Shown here one piece after another: positions 24,301 through 37,770 of a stretch of 64,000 bases of DNA. The stretch's first letter is position 1. Every line of letters begins with the position of its first letter. Position numbers and translations under genes: made by a program. Source of the stretch: Alviniconcha marisindica (lineage: Eukaryota > Mollusca > Gastropoda > Provannidae); contig JABMCL010002018.1 in assembly GCA_018857735.1 (NCBI GenBank), positions 638,501 through 702,500 on the forward strand. Direction: 5' to 3'. The notes beneath the pieces were generated by a model. The model did not search any database. It saw only the letters and a list, made by a program, of their open reading frames with translations, and had not been told where the DNA came from.

Positions 24301-26053
24301 CAACATTGGGGAAACTTCTGAGAGATGGGGTGGAGCGCATATGGGCTTTTCTGAGTGCACACATACCATCTTGAACTGAACTGTCTAAAATTAGTTTCGT
24401 TACTGACAGACAAAAGGACTGAATTGGCTGCACATAATAGTGACATAATAGTGAGCTCACCGATGTTACATGCACTGCCTTTTGGTATCAGGCACAAAAA
24501 CTGCATACGTGTATTGCAAGAGAAACAAGACCAAACAGACTGCAGGTAACTGTTTGGCCAACTGTGACAACTGACAGCATTTTCCACAGCCAGTCCTGCT
24601 AGCTAACAGTCACTGATGCACATTGGATAGCAAATTAAAATTAAAATCAAGCAGGGCATTTTGAAGCAAAACCCTCAACTTCCACTTTTTATCTTAATCT
24701 TTTTCTGCCTGCTGGAGAAAAGTGGACCTCCTTGGACAAAACCTGTTGTGAGAGGACTACCTAGTTCCTTTAAAGGTAAAACCCAGATTTCACTGGATTT
24801 ATTCAACCAACATTTTGCATCTTTCACACGCAGTCAAATTCAAGCCAAAATTGCTGAGTATATTAAAGAATATTTATTCTATCAAAAAAAGAAAGACAAT
24901 GTAGGGGATAACAATACAGGATTCTGAGATAACTTACTGATTACGAAGCTTGTACACTGGTTCGTTATCGCAACTTATGAGTCTCGACATCCACAACCTG
25001 TGAGTGTGAAAAACATCTGAGCTTCCCATCATTTATAGTTCTAAATAGAATCATTTATGGTCAGTGTTTACTGTATATGACAACATAGTAATTGGATTTA
25101 AATGCCCCATCAACTGCAAATGGTTGTCTCAGGACAACTGCATATGACAAGAAAACTACCACATGTATACATGCCCAATACACTTGATCCTCTAATGAGA
25201 TACAAACACGGTAGTAAATTAGTGCACGTCCAGAGCCTTGTAAAACGAAATTAATCTCACTGATGTTGGTAAGCTAAAATCGTTCAGGGTTGCTCCTGGG
25301 TAGTGAAATTCAGTGCCCTCTGTGCATAAAGAATTTAAAGCACTTGATGGTCTGAAATATTTTTAATTTGCACAAACCCATTTTCACATAACTGGCAAGA
25401 AATTCAAAGACTGCGTTGCTGATATACATTTGTATTGATGCGTAATGGTCACATTACATAATCTTAACGACTGACATCAAAGTATGAGTTATTGCATTAA
25501 AACGGAGAAAAGTGTATCTACAAATGATAAGGATCGCAGACAATAGCTATGTATGAGTTTGCAGGGGATTTGGTTACATATCAAAAATGCACGCAGACTA
25601 GTTCACAACACAAACGTAATCAAAATGAAACTTGATATATATTTGCAACTTTGTTGCAATAATATATATCCAGTCAACTAAATACTACAACAACTTGGTA
25701 CATTTATTTCAGGAATGACACACACACACTCACACTGAAAAACAGAGACAAAATATGACTAAGATCATTCAGAGGTCAACCTGCGGCTATTTCTTCCCCA
25801 TAAATTGCGTTAAGAAAAATGACTGTTTCCGGGACGACAAGTACAGTGTTATCAGAGTATCTCCCTAAAGTTGAAAGGCCCAGAAGAATCAGTTTTATGC
25901 ATTTGGAATTGACCAAGACCAAATAGAAGCCTAATTTTTTTAACACTGTAACAATGCTGTTTTGCTAGAAATGAGGCACAGCAAAACTACCAAGCTACAA
26001 ACAAAAAAAAAGGCTAGGTGGAATGACTGGTGGATTCCATAAGGCGGCAACTA
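21365..26053. other. Convergent intergenic region between GPATCH1 and HSBP1
   Basis: Holds the GPATCH1 3' UTR on the left and, on the minus strand, the HSBP1 3' UTR on the right. AATAAA hexamers on the plus strand at about 22999 and 23084 and TTTATT (minus-strand AATAAA) at 25703-25708 are candidate polyadenylation signals, none decisive. The middle (about 22300-24900) is made of diverged repeats, including a near-duplicate about 113 bases apart at about 22868-23065 and a 60-bp duplicated unit at about 23640-23768. A related sequence recurs near 53200-53345. No gene recognised. Confidence 0.5.
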
Positions 26054-29000
26054 TTAGACACGTCCATCGTCAACACCAGCTTGCGTCATCAGGTCAGCAA
26101 TGTTCTTCTCAAGGTCATCAATGCGCCCACCCATGTCATCAAGTAAGAGGAGTCAAGGAAAATGTAATGACACAAAAGAGTATTTATAAGTTGCTGACAC
26201 TTAATGGGAGCCTGAAGGACACAAAACAACAGGGTGGACAAAATATAAACAGACCAATAACACAATGAACCCTACTAAGTACATTATACATAAACAAACC
26301 ACAACACTTCATTCGACGTCTTTCTCATCACTTCCAACACACACACACACACAAAACAAGGGCACACAAGCGCTTGCACACACAGGCAACGCATTCAGAG
26401 TCCAGAGGAGAAAAGATGGTTCTTGAGGACAGAGTTAAATGATGCTATGGAAGAAGAGAGTTGAACAGTTAACAAAATGTATCATAATGCCAAACCAATG
26501 AAAATTCCACTTGTAATCTGTTAGGCCCATTTCTGTTTCAGAGAGGCCATCAATAACTTCCGCTGCGTACTAGCGCAAACATGTTTCGGTCAAAAACTGG
26601 TCCACGTTTTCTATTCAATTACGCACATGGTCAAAAATCTGGAGCACAGTCTTTGTTCTGAACACTTAGACAGTTGCAGTAAGAAAATCACACTTATTCA
26701 AGTGTACATACACTTCCCCTCATTAAAAATAATACATCAATTTAAGCAGGTACACTAGCTAACAAGAAGAGCAATTATGCACAGACAACTTGCATTCAAA
26801 CACAAAATTGGGGAAACAAGTAGCAATTATCTCCCTTAAACACATGCCACAATCACACAAAGCATATTGTACATAATCGTTTTCATGTTTGTAGCAACCA
26901 TACAATATTTAAACTACAGATGTATAGTCACCACTAATACTATAATAGTGGACAAGAATGAAAAATAGTAGAACCACAATTTAGACTGTTTCTGACTAAA
27001 CAAGGTCAAAGTAAAGCCTGGTATGAATCTGTAATGCCCAAGCAAGATTAAATCATACAAAGTCAAAACAATGTCCTCCAAAACACAATAGTTCTAGATT
27101 TTTGTTAAATCAGGCAAGACATCAATTATCTCCCTTGAACACATGGGGAAAGTCAAAAATACTCATAATACTCATATACATCCATGATCCAGTTGACATA
27201 ATTTAACAATCATGCAGAATTTCAACTTTAATCAGACAAGGACATAATTGTTTTCAAGTAAAACTGTTTGACACTACTGTGACCTTGAAATATCAGAAAC
27301 ACCATAAAGCCCAGTGAGTAGTGCAAAGTTTCACATTCATTACTTTAAAATTAATGGTGTTGAAGAAAAATGCAACATTAATGCTTTTGATGCTCATCAC
27401 ACTTTTTATGCAAGTCAACAAATGGAAGGCTGCCATCAAGCATCTGTCCCAATCTTTCATTGGGCTACTTACTGCTTATTACTAAATTTCATGACATTAC
27501 ATGATTACTGCCACATTTTTATCATCATTATTTTGTTGACACAAACTTGGTGCTGCATCAAATCTGAATACCACCTATCAGTAACAAAGCAACTGTTTCA
27601 TAAATCTCCTCTTCATTGTTTTGTGCATGGAATGTCCAGTTGCGTAATTTATTAAACTCAAAGCTGACCCCCCCCCCCCCCCCCCCCCCCCGTGCTTCTT
27701 TTTTTTATCATGTCTGTGCAACTGTGGTATTTATAATTCTACACAACCACACACCACACAAAGGATATTCCTTGAGATAATCTGGTCTGACATGGTCTGG
27801 AACTTGTCCTGCATCTGCTGCAACAGGTTCTGAACCTGAAACACAAATCAAACATTGTTTAACAGTACAACTACAAGTATTATATGATTTCATTAGCTTG
27901 GTGTTCTCCTCTAAGATCATTTCTGAAACAGTTCCAGTGTTGCACTGTTCAAATCAATTTCTACTGTCACACAATCTTTACCTTTTTCCCAGATGGATTT
28001 TGCCCATTAAAAAGATTTTAAATTGTTTTGCCATTATTGGTAGCAGTTTGGTTGGTTGGTGGGTTAATGAACTTAATCTTGCTTAATTCCAAGCTGTCTC
28101 AGAAGTTGCCTCGCCCATACTGGCGGGGACCAACTTTATGATTGGCGTGTGCATGTGAATGGCTCATCTTTGGTAACTGAATTACATTGGTGTTATACTC
28201 GTAGTGATGATGCATGAACAAACCAACATTTCCATGTGCATTTAGTTTTATTTATCTCGGTGATAATATTATGTCTTTTGGTACCTTGTGATTTTTATTT
28301 TTTCATTATTTGTTATTATCCATTTTTTTTACCCTGACGCAGTCCCTGTGATAACACCCCCCCCCCCCCCCAAAAAAAATGCTGGTTAGAGCAGGTTACA
28401 ATTACACTTTACATGCATTTAAAAATCAACAATCTTTAATTGACAGTATATTAAAATGTCTCAGTTTCCCAAAACATGGGGAACATTAGAGTCTGGGATA
28501 CACCACTGTCTCAATCAATACCAAGATCAACTTTCAGCTATTCAAGGCTTCTTATGGCCCTTATAATATAAGGGGCTTAATGAATGTTCTCAGATGTATT
28601 GTCATGCTGACATATTTGGGACACACATCTAGGCCTAAATGAACAAATGAATTGACTTTGTAGGGCTTAAAGTTAACATCCACAGAGGCAACATGCAGTA
28701 AATATATTTATTACAGATGGGCTTTCAAGGCTATCAAGGCTTTCTTTCTTCTTTCGTGTTGCTTAACCGTTAACGTCCACAGAAGCCACATACAGTTTAT
28801 GATTGGCCATCACGGCTTTCCCAGACAATTAATAATATGTCCACTCAGCAAATAACAGTTACTGGGGAGTGGTCTTATTCTTAAGACCTGAATGTTACTC
28901 TGTACCGACTTTTAAACTAATAATTTAGTATAGTGCTTTTTTGGACATCAAAGGTAATATCCATCACTCGAATGAATTACCATATTGTTGTTAAATACCA

Positions 29001-29486
29001 AAACAGAGATTGCACCTTTTTTGTGCACCAATAGGCAAAAAATTAAGTGAGGCTGAAATATCGGTCTGGTGACTGCGACCATGAAGATAACTCCCAGTTT
29101 CTAGTTCTACGCTGTTAGTGTTACAACTTGCATCAAACTATTTTCAGAAGAAACTTTCTCCCGCAGGGAATGGACAAGTTTAATTCCACCAACAACAAAT
29201 TACAAATTATTATGTCATTCACAGCTATTGAAGACTCAAAGGCATGCCGCGTTTCCCGGGGTATGTTTCAAATCAAGTTCCAACTTGCACTTTCAGGATG
29301 AGGAAGTCTGCAAGTGCATACCACAACTGCACTTCAGCCTCGTGAAATAATCAACAAATCATTATTTGAGCTGTTGAAAGCAAAATATATTTCCAATACC
29401 AATAAAAGCAAACTTACAAATGTGGTCAGATCCTGAATGTTCTTAGGATCAGCAGAATTTCCCAGATCTTTCCCAACATCGGCCAT
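26054..29486 (-). CDS. HSBP1: Heat shock factor-binding protein 1
   Basis: Small coiled-coil protein that binds the trimerisation domain of HSF1 and dampens the heat-shock response. Three coding exons on the minus strand: 29486-29418 (ATG at 29486-29484), 27835-27769 and 26142-26054 (stop TAA 26056-26054). The product is 74 residues against 76 in human, starting [20 protein letters not shown] and containing [17 protein letters not shown] and [17 protein letters not shown], the family's heptad-repeat core. Exon phases are 0 and 1, and all frames join. Intron 1 is GT-AG; intron 2 is a U12-type AT-AC intron. The A at -3 and G at +4 give a strong start context. The gene is divergent from EIF2S2. 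Confidence 0.97.
26143..27768 (-). other. HSBP1: U12-type AT-AC intron of HSBP1
   Basis: On the minus strand the intron begins ATATCCTTT at 27768 and ends TTAC at 26143, so its termini are AT and AC. TTCCTTGAC, a perfect U12 branch-site match, lies at 26160-26152, with the branch A about 11 bases before the acceptor. Only this junction keeps the frame, joining SDQIISR to IDDMGGRID, which matches HSBP1 proteins. No GT donor near 27769 preserves the protein. Confidence 0.95.
27836..29417. other. HSBP1: HSBP1 intron 1 with repeats
   Basis: Contains a C run at about 28359-28372 and two reversed fragments of the R2 tail family (GTTAACATCCACAGAGGCAA at about 28673 and GTTAACGTCCACAGAAGCCA at about 28770). 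No exon seen. Confidence 0.55.
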
Positions 29487-29525
29487 TTTCGCAGGTCAAT
29501 TGTATCGTCACCTAAACAAACTCGA

Positions 29526-29537
29526 CGCGCATGCGCG
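29526..29537. promoter_or_regulatory. NRF1-like palindrome upstream of HSBP1
   Basis: CGCGCATGCGCG, a perfect 12-base palindrome 40 bases upstream of the HSBP1 start codon, matches the animal NRF1 core GCGCATGCGC. Its position fits a core promoter or 5' UTR of a broadly expressed gene. Assignment rests on motif and position only. Confidence 0.5.
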
Positions 29538-31235
29538 TACTTGGGCGAAGGCAATTTGGGGATCAGGGGCCGTAACTATGAATCGGGCCTCTAAAGCCGT
29601 AGGGTTAGAAGTAGGTTTTACGAAAACAAAAGCAACAAAAAGATACAGTATAGTAAAAGTTACAAAATATACTTGTGTTATGTTACATCTTATTATGGTC
29701 TTATTTCGGTCTGTGAAATTTCTTTTTCGTGAGTGACTCGAACGGTAAGGCCGAAAAAGTTGTCTTAGTAATGAAAATGGAATAAACCCCAATCCGGTAT
29801 ATTCCCATATAGTGATGACTGATTTATCTGTAATAATACTAAAAAATAATAATGTACTCTTTCATGTGCTATTTCTCCAAATTGGAGCACATAGCGAAGA
29901 ACAAAAACACAGTTAAAACCGACTTTGTTATTGACATGCTAGGCAGGCTTTGCGCCCGCCTGACTGGATTTCCGTCCGGAGCCAAATTCCGGCGGCTGTG
30001 CACTGACTCGGACTACTGACACGACTGAAAGTCCTTCGGATGACCGTATAGTTAAACCGAGGTCCCCTGTGTGTATTCGCATGCAAAAAGATCACATACA
30101 CACTTCAGTTAGTCCGTGTCAGAGTTCGCGGGCAAATTAGCGGAAACACGGAATAACCCAGTATGGTCAGTGTATCAGTGCCGGGTTGTACTGACACAGA
30201 ACGCGCCGAGACGGCAGCAGTTTCATCTGTGACCGGCACTGCCTGCAAGTACACCATTTCGGTGGATATTCAAAAGCGCGCTATAAAAAGCTTCTTCTTC
30301 TTCTGCAGGTCATGCTTGTCCTCGGATGTCGGCTGACACTTGATATTAGGGACAAGCTGAGACCCGCAATGTGTGAGGCATGTGTACACTGATATTGTCG
30401 CTTTATGTCCGCCGACAGTGTCAGTAGCGATGATATTCATAATCTCCGTCCCTCTTCTCCCACCTCTGTACCAGCCCTCCCCCCCCCCCCCCCCCCCCGT
30501 CCCTGATAAGCCTTATGGTTTCTGTGGACGCTAAGCACCATGTTTACTTATCATACTGAACAGAGTCCAGGCGCGAGATCAAGAGGAGGGAGATGCGGCC
30601 GCCGGCCAGTGAGCTGGACTCTCACGAAGAAGCTAGCCCAGAAGAGCTCAAGACTGAGCAGGGAGGCGGCGGTGATGCTGGGCTGGAGCGGAGTTGGACT
30701 TCTTTTGCTTCAATTGTTTCCCAATGGCGGAATTACGGACATTGTCTTACTGTTCAGCACTGACACGGCAGTTGGGACAGGAATTGCGGCGTGGTGCGGT
30801 GGTCGCTGTGCCGAATGCCGGACGCGGCGGGACGTAATTATGAAGAAAGAAAACTTTGATAAAAGCATGTTAAATAATACAGCCATGTAGATAAAATAAC
30901 AGTGAAGGCGATGCAGCATTTGAACATGAACGCTGCTTATTGTACAAATTCCCACTCGGGCCTTTTCAATACGAGTAACTGTTCTACAAATTGGCCGCTA
31001 TTCGGGGCAGTATTAGTCTGTTAAACTGGCCCTGACTCCGAATGGGCGCAGATCCTAGCTCTCCTGTGTAAGAGTCAAAAAGTGGCGCTAAATCTTACGC
31101 AGCTGATGCAAGAAGAAACCAAGTCATCGTTCCATTTATATCCCTTATCAGCCTGAAGCTGGTCGTTGAGATTTCAGATCACTTGCAGTTTTACTGTGTG
31201 TAGACAGCGTTTGTTTCACAACTTCTACCTTCAAC
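29538..31235. other. Divergent intergenic region HSBP1/EIF2S2
   Basis: Likely holds both promoters. It also holds a probable SINE at about 29935-30370 (GTTAAACCGAGGTCCCCTGTG, then AAAAGATCACATACAC and CGCGCTATAAAAAG), a poly-C run at 30480-30498 and an R2 tail at about 30497-30540. The block TGTCCTCGGATGTC at about 30319 recurs at 42926. Stretches around 30540-30890 have open frames but no recognisable protein. Confidence 0.5.
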
Positions 31236-34200
31236 ATGGCAGATGATGAACTGGTAAGTGTACTGCCCAGCTTTCCAACAAGTGTAGTTTTCAATATGGC
31301 GTCGCCTATCCTTCACAAATAACACACGTGTGTGAAAACCGAACAAGTTCATATGTAACTGTCGTTATCCCAATATAAGTGCAACATATTTTTTGTATTG
31401 TGTTTGGGTGTGTGTGTTTTTGTCTTACGGAGGGTACTGATTTAAATTCGAAGTGACTCACTGACTGATGCGTATTATACACCGATTCTCTCAAAGTCAC
31501 ACTCGCAGTTTACTCGTAAAATAACACGTAGTTTAATGAGCCCGAATTACGGTCGAGTGTGACCGGTTGCAGTTGAGATATGCAACTTGAAACATGTTGA
31601 GGAGGATTTTCTTTCTCTCCCACCTCATCAGCATTCAGACGTCTCCCACCTGCCGTGTAGGGCAAGTAGAACAAGTACAGTAGAACTAGAAGGGAAAGAA
31701 ACAACGTGCAGAATACTTTGCTCGGCACCATTAACGTGATTAACTTTTAGTGAACCATCTTGGCCTTCCCACTACGTGCTTTTGAATCCATAAGTCAAAA
31801 ATAAGAATTATGAAAACAAACCGGGGGGTGGGGGCAGTATTGATGATTTGGATCCGTATTCAGTGAATTCTTAATTTCTTCACACACAAACAAATGTAAT
31901 TATAAATTATCATAATGTGATTTATAGAACTTATACAACTTTAGAAGACATAATATGTAATGTTTGAATTTTTGTAATGTTTATATTTTGTCATTTGATT
32001 CCTTTTTTCTTCTTCAAGTTCAATAATTTGTGACTTTGAGTTTGTGTCAGTTGAACTGGTAACTGCTTGTAGTTGTAACCCATTTTTACATGGGCTGATC
32101 AGCAGTCACAAAGTATGTTCTTCTCAGTCTGATGCACTGTGACTAACTGAGCTGGGGCCTGGTGCACTAACTTCCATTGTTTCAACCTTTTTGTCACACC
32201 CATACACCTGCAATTTGACCAAGGCACCCACAAACTTTACAGTACATGTTACAGTTACACTTACAATGCTGGTCAGTGCATCAATTGCATGGTTGTGTCA
32301 GTGTTGCAGACTCTCATTCTCACAGTCATCAGTTTCATCTTGTGCATGGGTGGGGGGTAGTTGTTTACATGCATGTCAGATGTCAAATGATATAAATTAT
32401 AAATGTATATAATTAAAGATTCCTGTGCTGTTGAAAGCACTTGACTCTTTGAAGTTGCACTGTGATACTCACTCTTCAGGAGCCAAGTGCATACCAGAAC
32501 AGATTCCCTAAACTGCTTGGAGTGTGAGTAACAATAAGAGATAACACTGCAAAGCAAAGACAATTGGTGAAAGAAGAGAATGGCTGACCAGCCCCATCTC
32601 ACCACATCATGTCTCCTTTCATCTCCCATTGAAAAGATTTACCTCTAGACCAGCAGAGGGGTGTATACTGTATACAGTATAGTCTATGTTTGTTGTGGGG
32701 ACAGTTTAATTCAAGCTTGAGATAATGAGTAAAGGTGTTGACAAATGCAGTTGCCGGTATTTTGCAAAGGAGAAAGGGGTGGGGATAGCTCAGTTGGTAG
32801 AGAGTGCAATTGAAAAGCTGGGCGCAGTGCTGATGTGAGTTAAGGTCCCCGGTGTGGCAAAGGATTGTGCTCACACTAGTCCCAGAGTCAGCTTCCAGTG
32901 CAGACTATAGTCTTATGGTGTCTATACAGGCCCCATGTGCAATCTCATGCATCAGCGTCTGTGCGCACATTAACAATCCCAAACACTGGCACTGTGTGGC
33001 AGCCATACCATTGTTTGAACACCTGAAAATTCTGCACACACTGATAGGAATGGGTAGCACTGCATTTCTGGCTGCTGTGCTTTACCCAGGTAAGGTGACC
33101 TGTATTTCCTGCAAGGTACAATAAAGTACTAGAAAAATTAATAAGAAGTAATTTATATAAACGATGCATGCTTTGTGACTGTGAGACAGAGTTATTATCC
33201 TTGATCACTTCTATTTGGTTTACTGTGCTATTCTCCACTCTTGAGCAGTTATGACCCTGAGCACAAAATGGCAAAGTGTTCTTCATCAGTTTATGAAATT
33301 CTAAATTTAGAGGGGAAAATATCACACTGATAATAATTTCTGCATAGCTGGTGAATTTTCATATAATCTGGGCCAGTGAACATGTTGAACTTCTGCAGGC
33401 CTGCTACAATGCTGGTAAAAATATAACCTGTGTAGTTTTCCTTTTCTTTTAGTGTTATTGTTCACTACAGGTATAGGCAATGTTACTGTTAGGCAGTCAG
33501 TGAGCCACCTTGACTTATTGGTTATGAATATATTTGCAACATGAAAAAAAAACACCCAGAAATTCAGAGGATGATTCTTGCTGTTCCAGATCCCCATGGA
33601 CCTGACCAAGAAGAAAAAGAAAAAGAAGAAGACTCCCTTTGATCTGGATGCAGCACTAAATGAAGATGGAGCAGCAGATGGCAGCCCTTCCCAAGCGCCA
33701 GAACCAGAAGAAACGCCAGCTCCAGCTGTGGAGGAAGGTAACTATTAACTATTGCCAGGACAGCATTCACGTTGTACTATATGTCAAAGGATAAAATGCA
33801 CCAGTACTCATTGTTTTACCATTCTTCTTCCATATATTATCCAACTTTCAGCATTTTTAAGATTGACACTTTTAGTTTTACACCTTAGTATATACTTTGG
33901 GAACTTTGGTTTGTAGCAGGGATGTACTTTGGCAGTGAATATTGAGTTGTTGACCAATTTACAGCCAAAAATATCACATTACTTATTGCAGGAGGCGGAC
34001 AAAATATGAAAATAATGTTCAACTTCAATTGATTTCTGTTTCAAGTGGTCAGTGTTTGTTTAATACTAATGTTGTTTTACCCTCACACATCCTTATATGT
34101 CTTTACCCCAGACCCACACTTCCAGCAGGGGATGATGGTAGTCATTATGTTTTCTTCCTCTGTCAAGACATAACAGTTAACGCTGTCATGGACATTATGT

Positions 34201-35234
34201 GGTGTGTGTCTATGTGTTTTCTTAATTCATGGTAGGTGATTGCAGGTGTTACTTTTGTTGCCTTCGTGTGGACTGGTTATTATTATACCATTGACAATAA
34301 CTTCTTTGTTCGTTATTCATTGCAAATTAGTCTTTATCTCTTTACAGCTAAAAAGAATCTGACTGCATGTGCTTTGAAATTGATCAGTGTTTCCCCTGGG
34401 TTTCATCAGTGTGGAGAATTGCATCATGTTCAATCTGTATGGCATAAGCTTCTATTTATAACATCTGCAGTGTGCAGGTTGCATCAGATTTTGGTTGTAC
34501 TTCTGCTTTTTGGTCACCAAAACTTGTTTTAAAGCATACAAAATGTTATTAAATTCAGCTTTTAAAAGAGGAGTGCTCTTTGAGTTCTGTTAATCAAGTT
34601 AGGTAACCTATAAGAATGAAGACAGGTATGAACATGTCTAACACTGTGACAGCGATATTGATGATGGGAACAAGATACAACATTGCAAGTGACCACTGCT
34701 TGGTCAGACTCAAGGGATCCACACTGTCTTTTTCTCTGCTCATATAAAAATTAGATATATAAACAATCCCAATGTATTTACAGTTTATGTGGGGTTTGTT
34801 TCTGGGTCAGTAGTTGAAGTATTGATTTTGGACTTCTGCTGTTGTGCAGATATTTCCTTGGACCTTGACTTTGGTGGAATGAAGAAGAAGAAGAAAAAGA
34901 AAAAGGCTTTTGACATGGATGATGTGGGGGAGGCTCTGCCGGTGAGTGTCAGTATATATGTCCTAAATCTGTTGGAATAACGTATCATTCAAACTATGCA
35001 TGATTTGACAATCTGCTGATGTTGAGCTTTACGTTAAAGTGGACAGGATCATAGTTCAAGGCCACAGCCTGTCAGAAGGATATTTCTTTAATACATTTTT
35101 GTTTTATTTAATTAAAATCTATGATGGAGATTGTAGTGGATATGATTATGAATGATTTTAGTTTTAGTAACTTTAATTTGACTTATTTTCTCAGTATCTG
35201 CCTTGACAAAAAACATAATGTTGGAGCTTTTTTT

Positions 35235-35312
<78 letters not shown>

Positions 35313-37162
35313 ATTTAGCTCTGATATTAAACTCCATCAAACCTTACGTATGCATACCAGCTTTAAAGTTTAATAACCTGAACCCGTGTCCAAGGTCAGA
35401 CAAGAGTTTGAAGAGAAAAGTCATATTTTCCCATTTTGGCTGAGTGAATGACTGAGCATTTTGCCATTTTTGTTTGGAATCCAATAAGTTGTCTGAAAAA
35501 TGTGGTGTTTGGATACAAATTTGGCCTTATGAATACATGATTTTAACCATTTCACTGCCAGCAATAATGCCTTTATTTTGGTGCTGCTTCCTTCCAAGAA
35601 AGGTTAAACTGACCAAAATTGCTTTTTCAGAAAACTTTGTTTCACATAGGAATTTGGGAGAAGCAGGAAATTGTACAGCATCCTCTAAGCAGATGGAAAA
35701 CAATTGGTCATGGGCCTCATATGGTGTCCTGTGGCCAGTGAAAGGGTTAATGACAACTAGTGTATTACAGCATGTTTACACAGGACATTGTTTGTTTTGT
35801 AGGAGGCCGACACAAATCAGACAGAGGGTGGAGACACTGGATTTGTGCTGGAAGATGAATTCTCTCTCGACCTAACGAAAAGAAAGAAGAAGAAGAAGAA
35901 AACGGAACGTCTTGACGATGGTGATGAGGACATCGATAAAGATGATTTTGGTAAGGAAGTTTGGAGTTCTGGAGTTTTAGCATCCCACCAATAACATAGG
36001 GTCACCTCATGGTGATGCTGATGAAAAGATGAGCAAAAGTGTTGCCTGTGTCAACGGAAGGGACAGGTGGTGGCTTTTCCTGCAGACATCAGAGGTGATC
36101 CCTTCAGATTAGGAGAAAGAAGGCACTGACTGGGACCCCAGATGACTTCAACATGGAATACAACTTCTTTAAAGCAAGTTTCTACGAAAAATTGGAAAGT
36201 AGTGACTGGGTTCCTGTGAAGGTTTTGTGTGTGTGTGTGTGATTTTGTTGTTTAGTGAGTATGGATGACCACCATTCACTCCCCTGGCAGCAAGGGAGTT
36301 TGAGGTCCTGACATGGTCGTTATGCCTCTGATGGTGCTGTTTCAGATGACCAGAACGATGCAGTGGATGGGTCAGGCACAAGGGCATGGAGTTCCTCCGA
36401 CAGAGACTACACGTATGATGAGGTCTGTCACCAGCTGGATCTGCGTAGTCATAACCTTAATGACAATACACATCCCTGCATAAAATCCAGTGCTTTCATT
36501 TACAAGGCTTCTTTGAGGCCAGTCTCACTCTTATTACTACTTGTTCCTCTTAAAACAAGGACTGAATGAATGCCTTTGTTAAAGAAAAAAAGGTAAATCT
36601 ACCAATGTGATGCGAAGGAAGTAGGTGAGGGGAGAAAGGAAAAAAGATTTTCGGTGAATGATCAAAATAAGGACACAAATGAAGCTCTGGTAAGAATCCA
36701 AGTAATTTGTGTTGGTAGGTAAGTCAGTGTGTGTGTTCAGCATAATAATTATGAGAAGAAAACTTTTTTCCAATTTTGTTACCGTTATCTGTGTTAATCA
36801 TGTCTGTGAATTCCATAGTGTACATGTGATTGTTCTTCATCTGAGTCTGACACTGTTGGTGCATCACTGACAAGTTTGCTTGTATTATCACAGCTGCTGT
36901 CTCGGGTGTTTGACATCATGCGGGAAAAGAACCCGGAGATGATCGCTGGCGACAAGAAACGTTTCGTCATGAGACCTCCCCAGGTGTTGAGAGTGGGAAC
37001 CAGGAAAACATCCTTTGCCAATTTCGCTGACATCTGCAGGCTGTAAGCACCTCCATCTTTTGAACTGTTCATCACACCACCTCAGTCACTGATTGCAATG
37101 ACTGGTTTCAATCTTTGTTCAACATGTTTTTCCCTGATGTGACTGACAAGGTTGACTCAGAC

Positions 37163-37255
<93 letters not shown>

Positions 37256-37735
37256 CTCTTAAAAGATTGGGATCTTCAGCATGTAGTTGTAAATGGCAAC
37301 CCTTCTGCTGTCTGGTCTGGTCATATATTATAAGATGAATTCTGCTGGTTGGTGTTCTAGGTACATAACACCAGGTAAAGTTGAATGTTCCATGAGCCTT
37401 CTAGTGTTCTGTGTGTTAAAACTAGTCATAGGACCAGAATAAGATATCTGCCTTTATATATTTCAATGTTCTGTGTGTTAAAACTAGTCGTAGGACCAGA
37501 ATAAAAAATATCTGCCTTTGGGTGTTTCAATGTTCTGGGTGTTAAAGCTAGTCATAGGACCAGAATAAAATATCTACCTTTGGGTGTTTCATTTTGATAT
37601 TGCCTCTTCTGTTTTTAGTTTTTCAATATTGCATTTGGACCGTAATCACTTGTCTCCATTTTCAGATTGCATCGCCAGCCAAAGCATGTGCTGGCTTTCC
37701 TTCTGGCAGAGTTGGGTACTAGGTAAGAGCCTGAT

Positions 37736-37770
<35 letters not shown>

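Noticed and set aside
29437..29736. 99-codon plus-strand frame over the HSBP1 start
   Set aside because: It is antisense to the certain first exon of HSBP1 and has no homology I can see.
30540..30890. 116-codon plus-strand frame between HSBP1 and EIF2S2
   Set aside because: No recognisable domain; it lies next to repeat sequence and has no splice partners. Left unannotated rather than called hypothetical.
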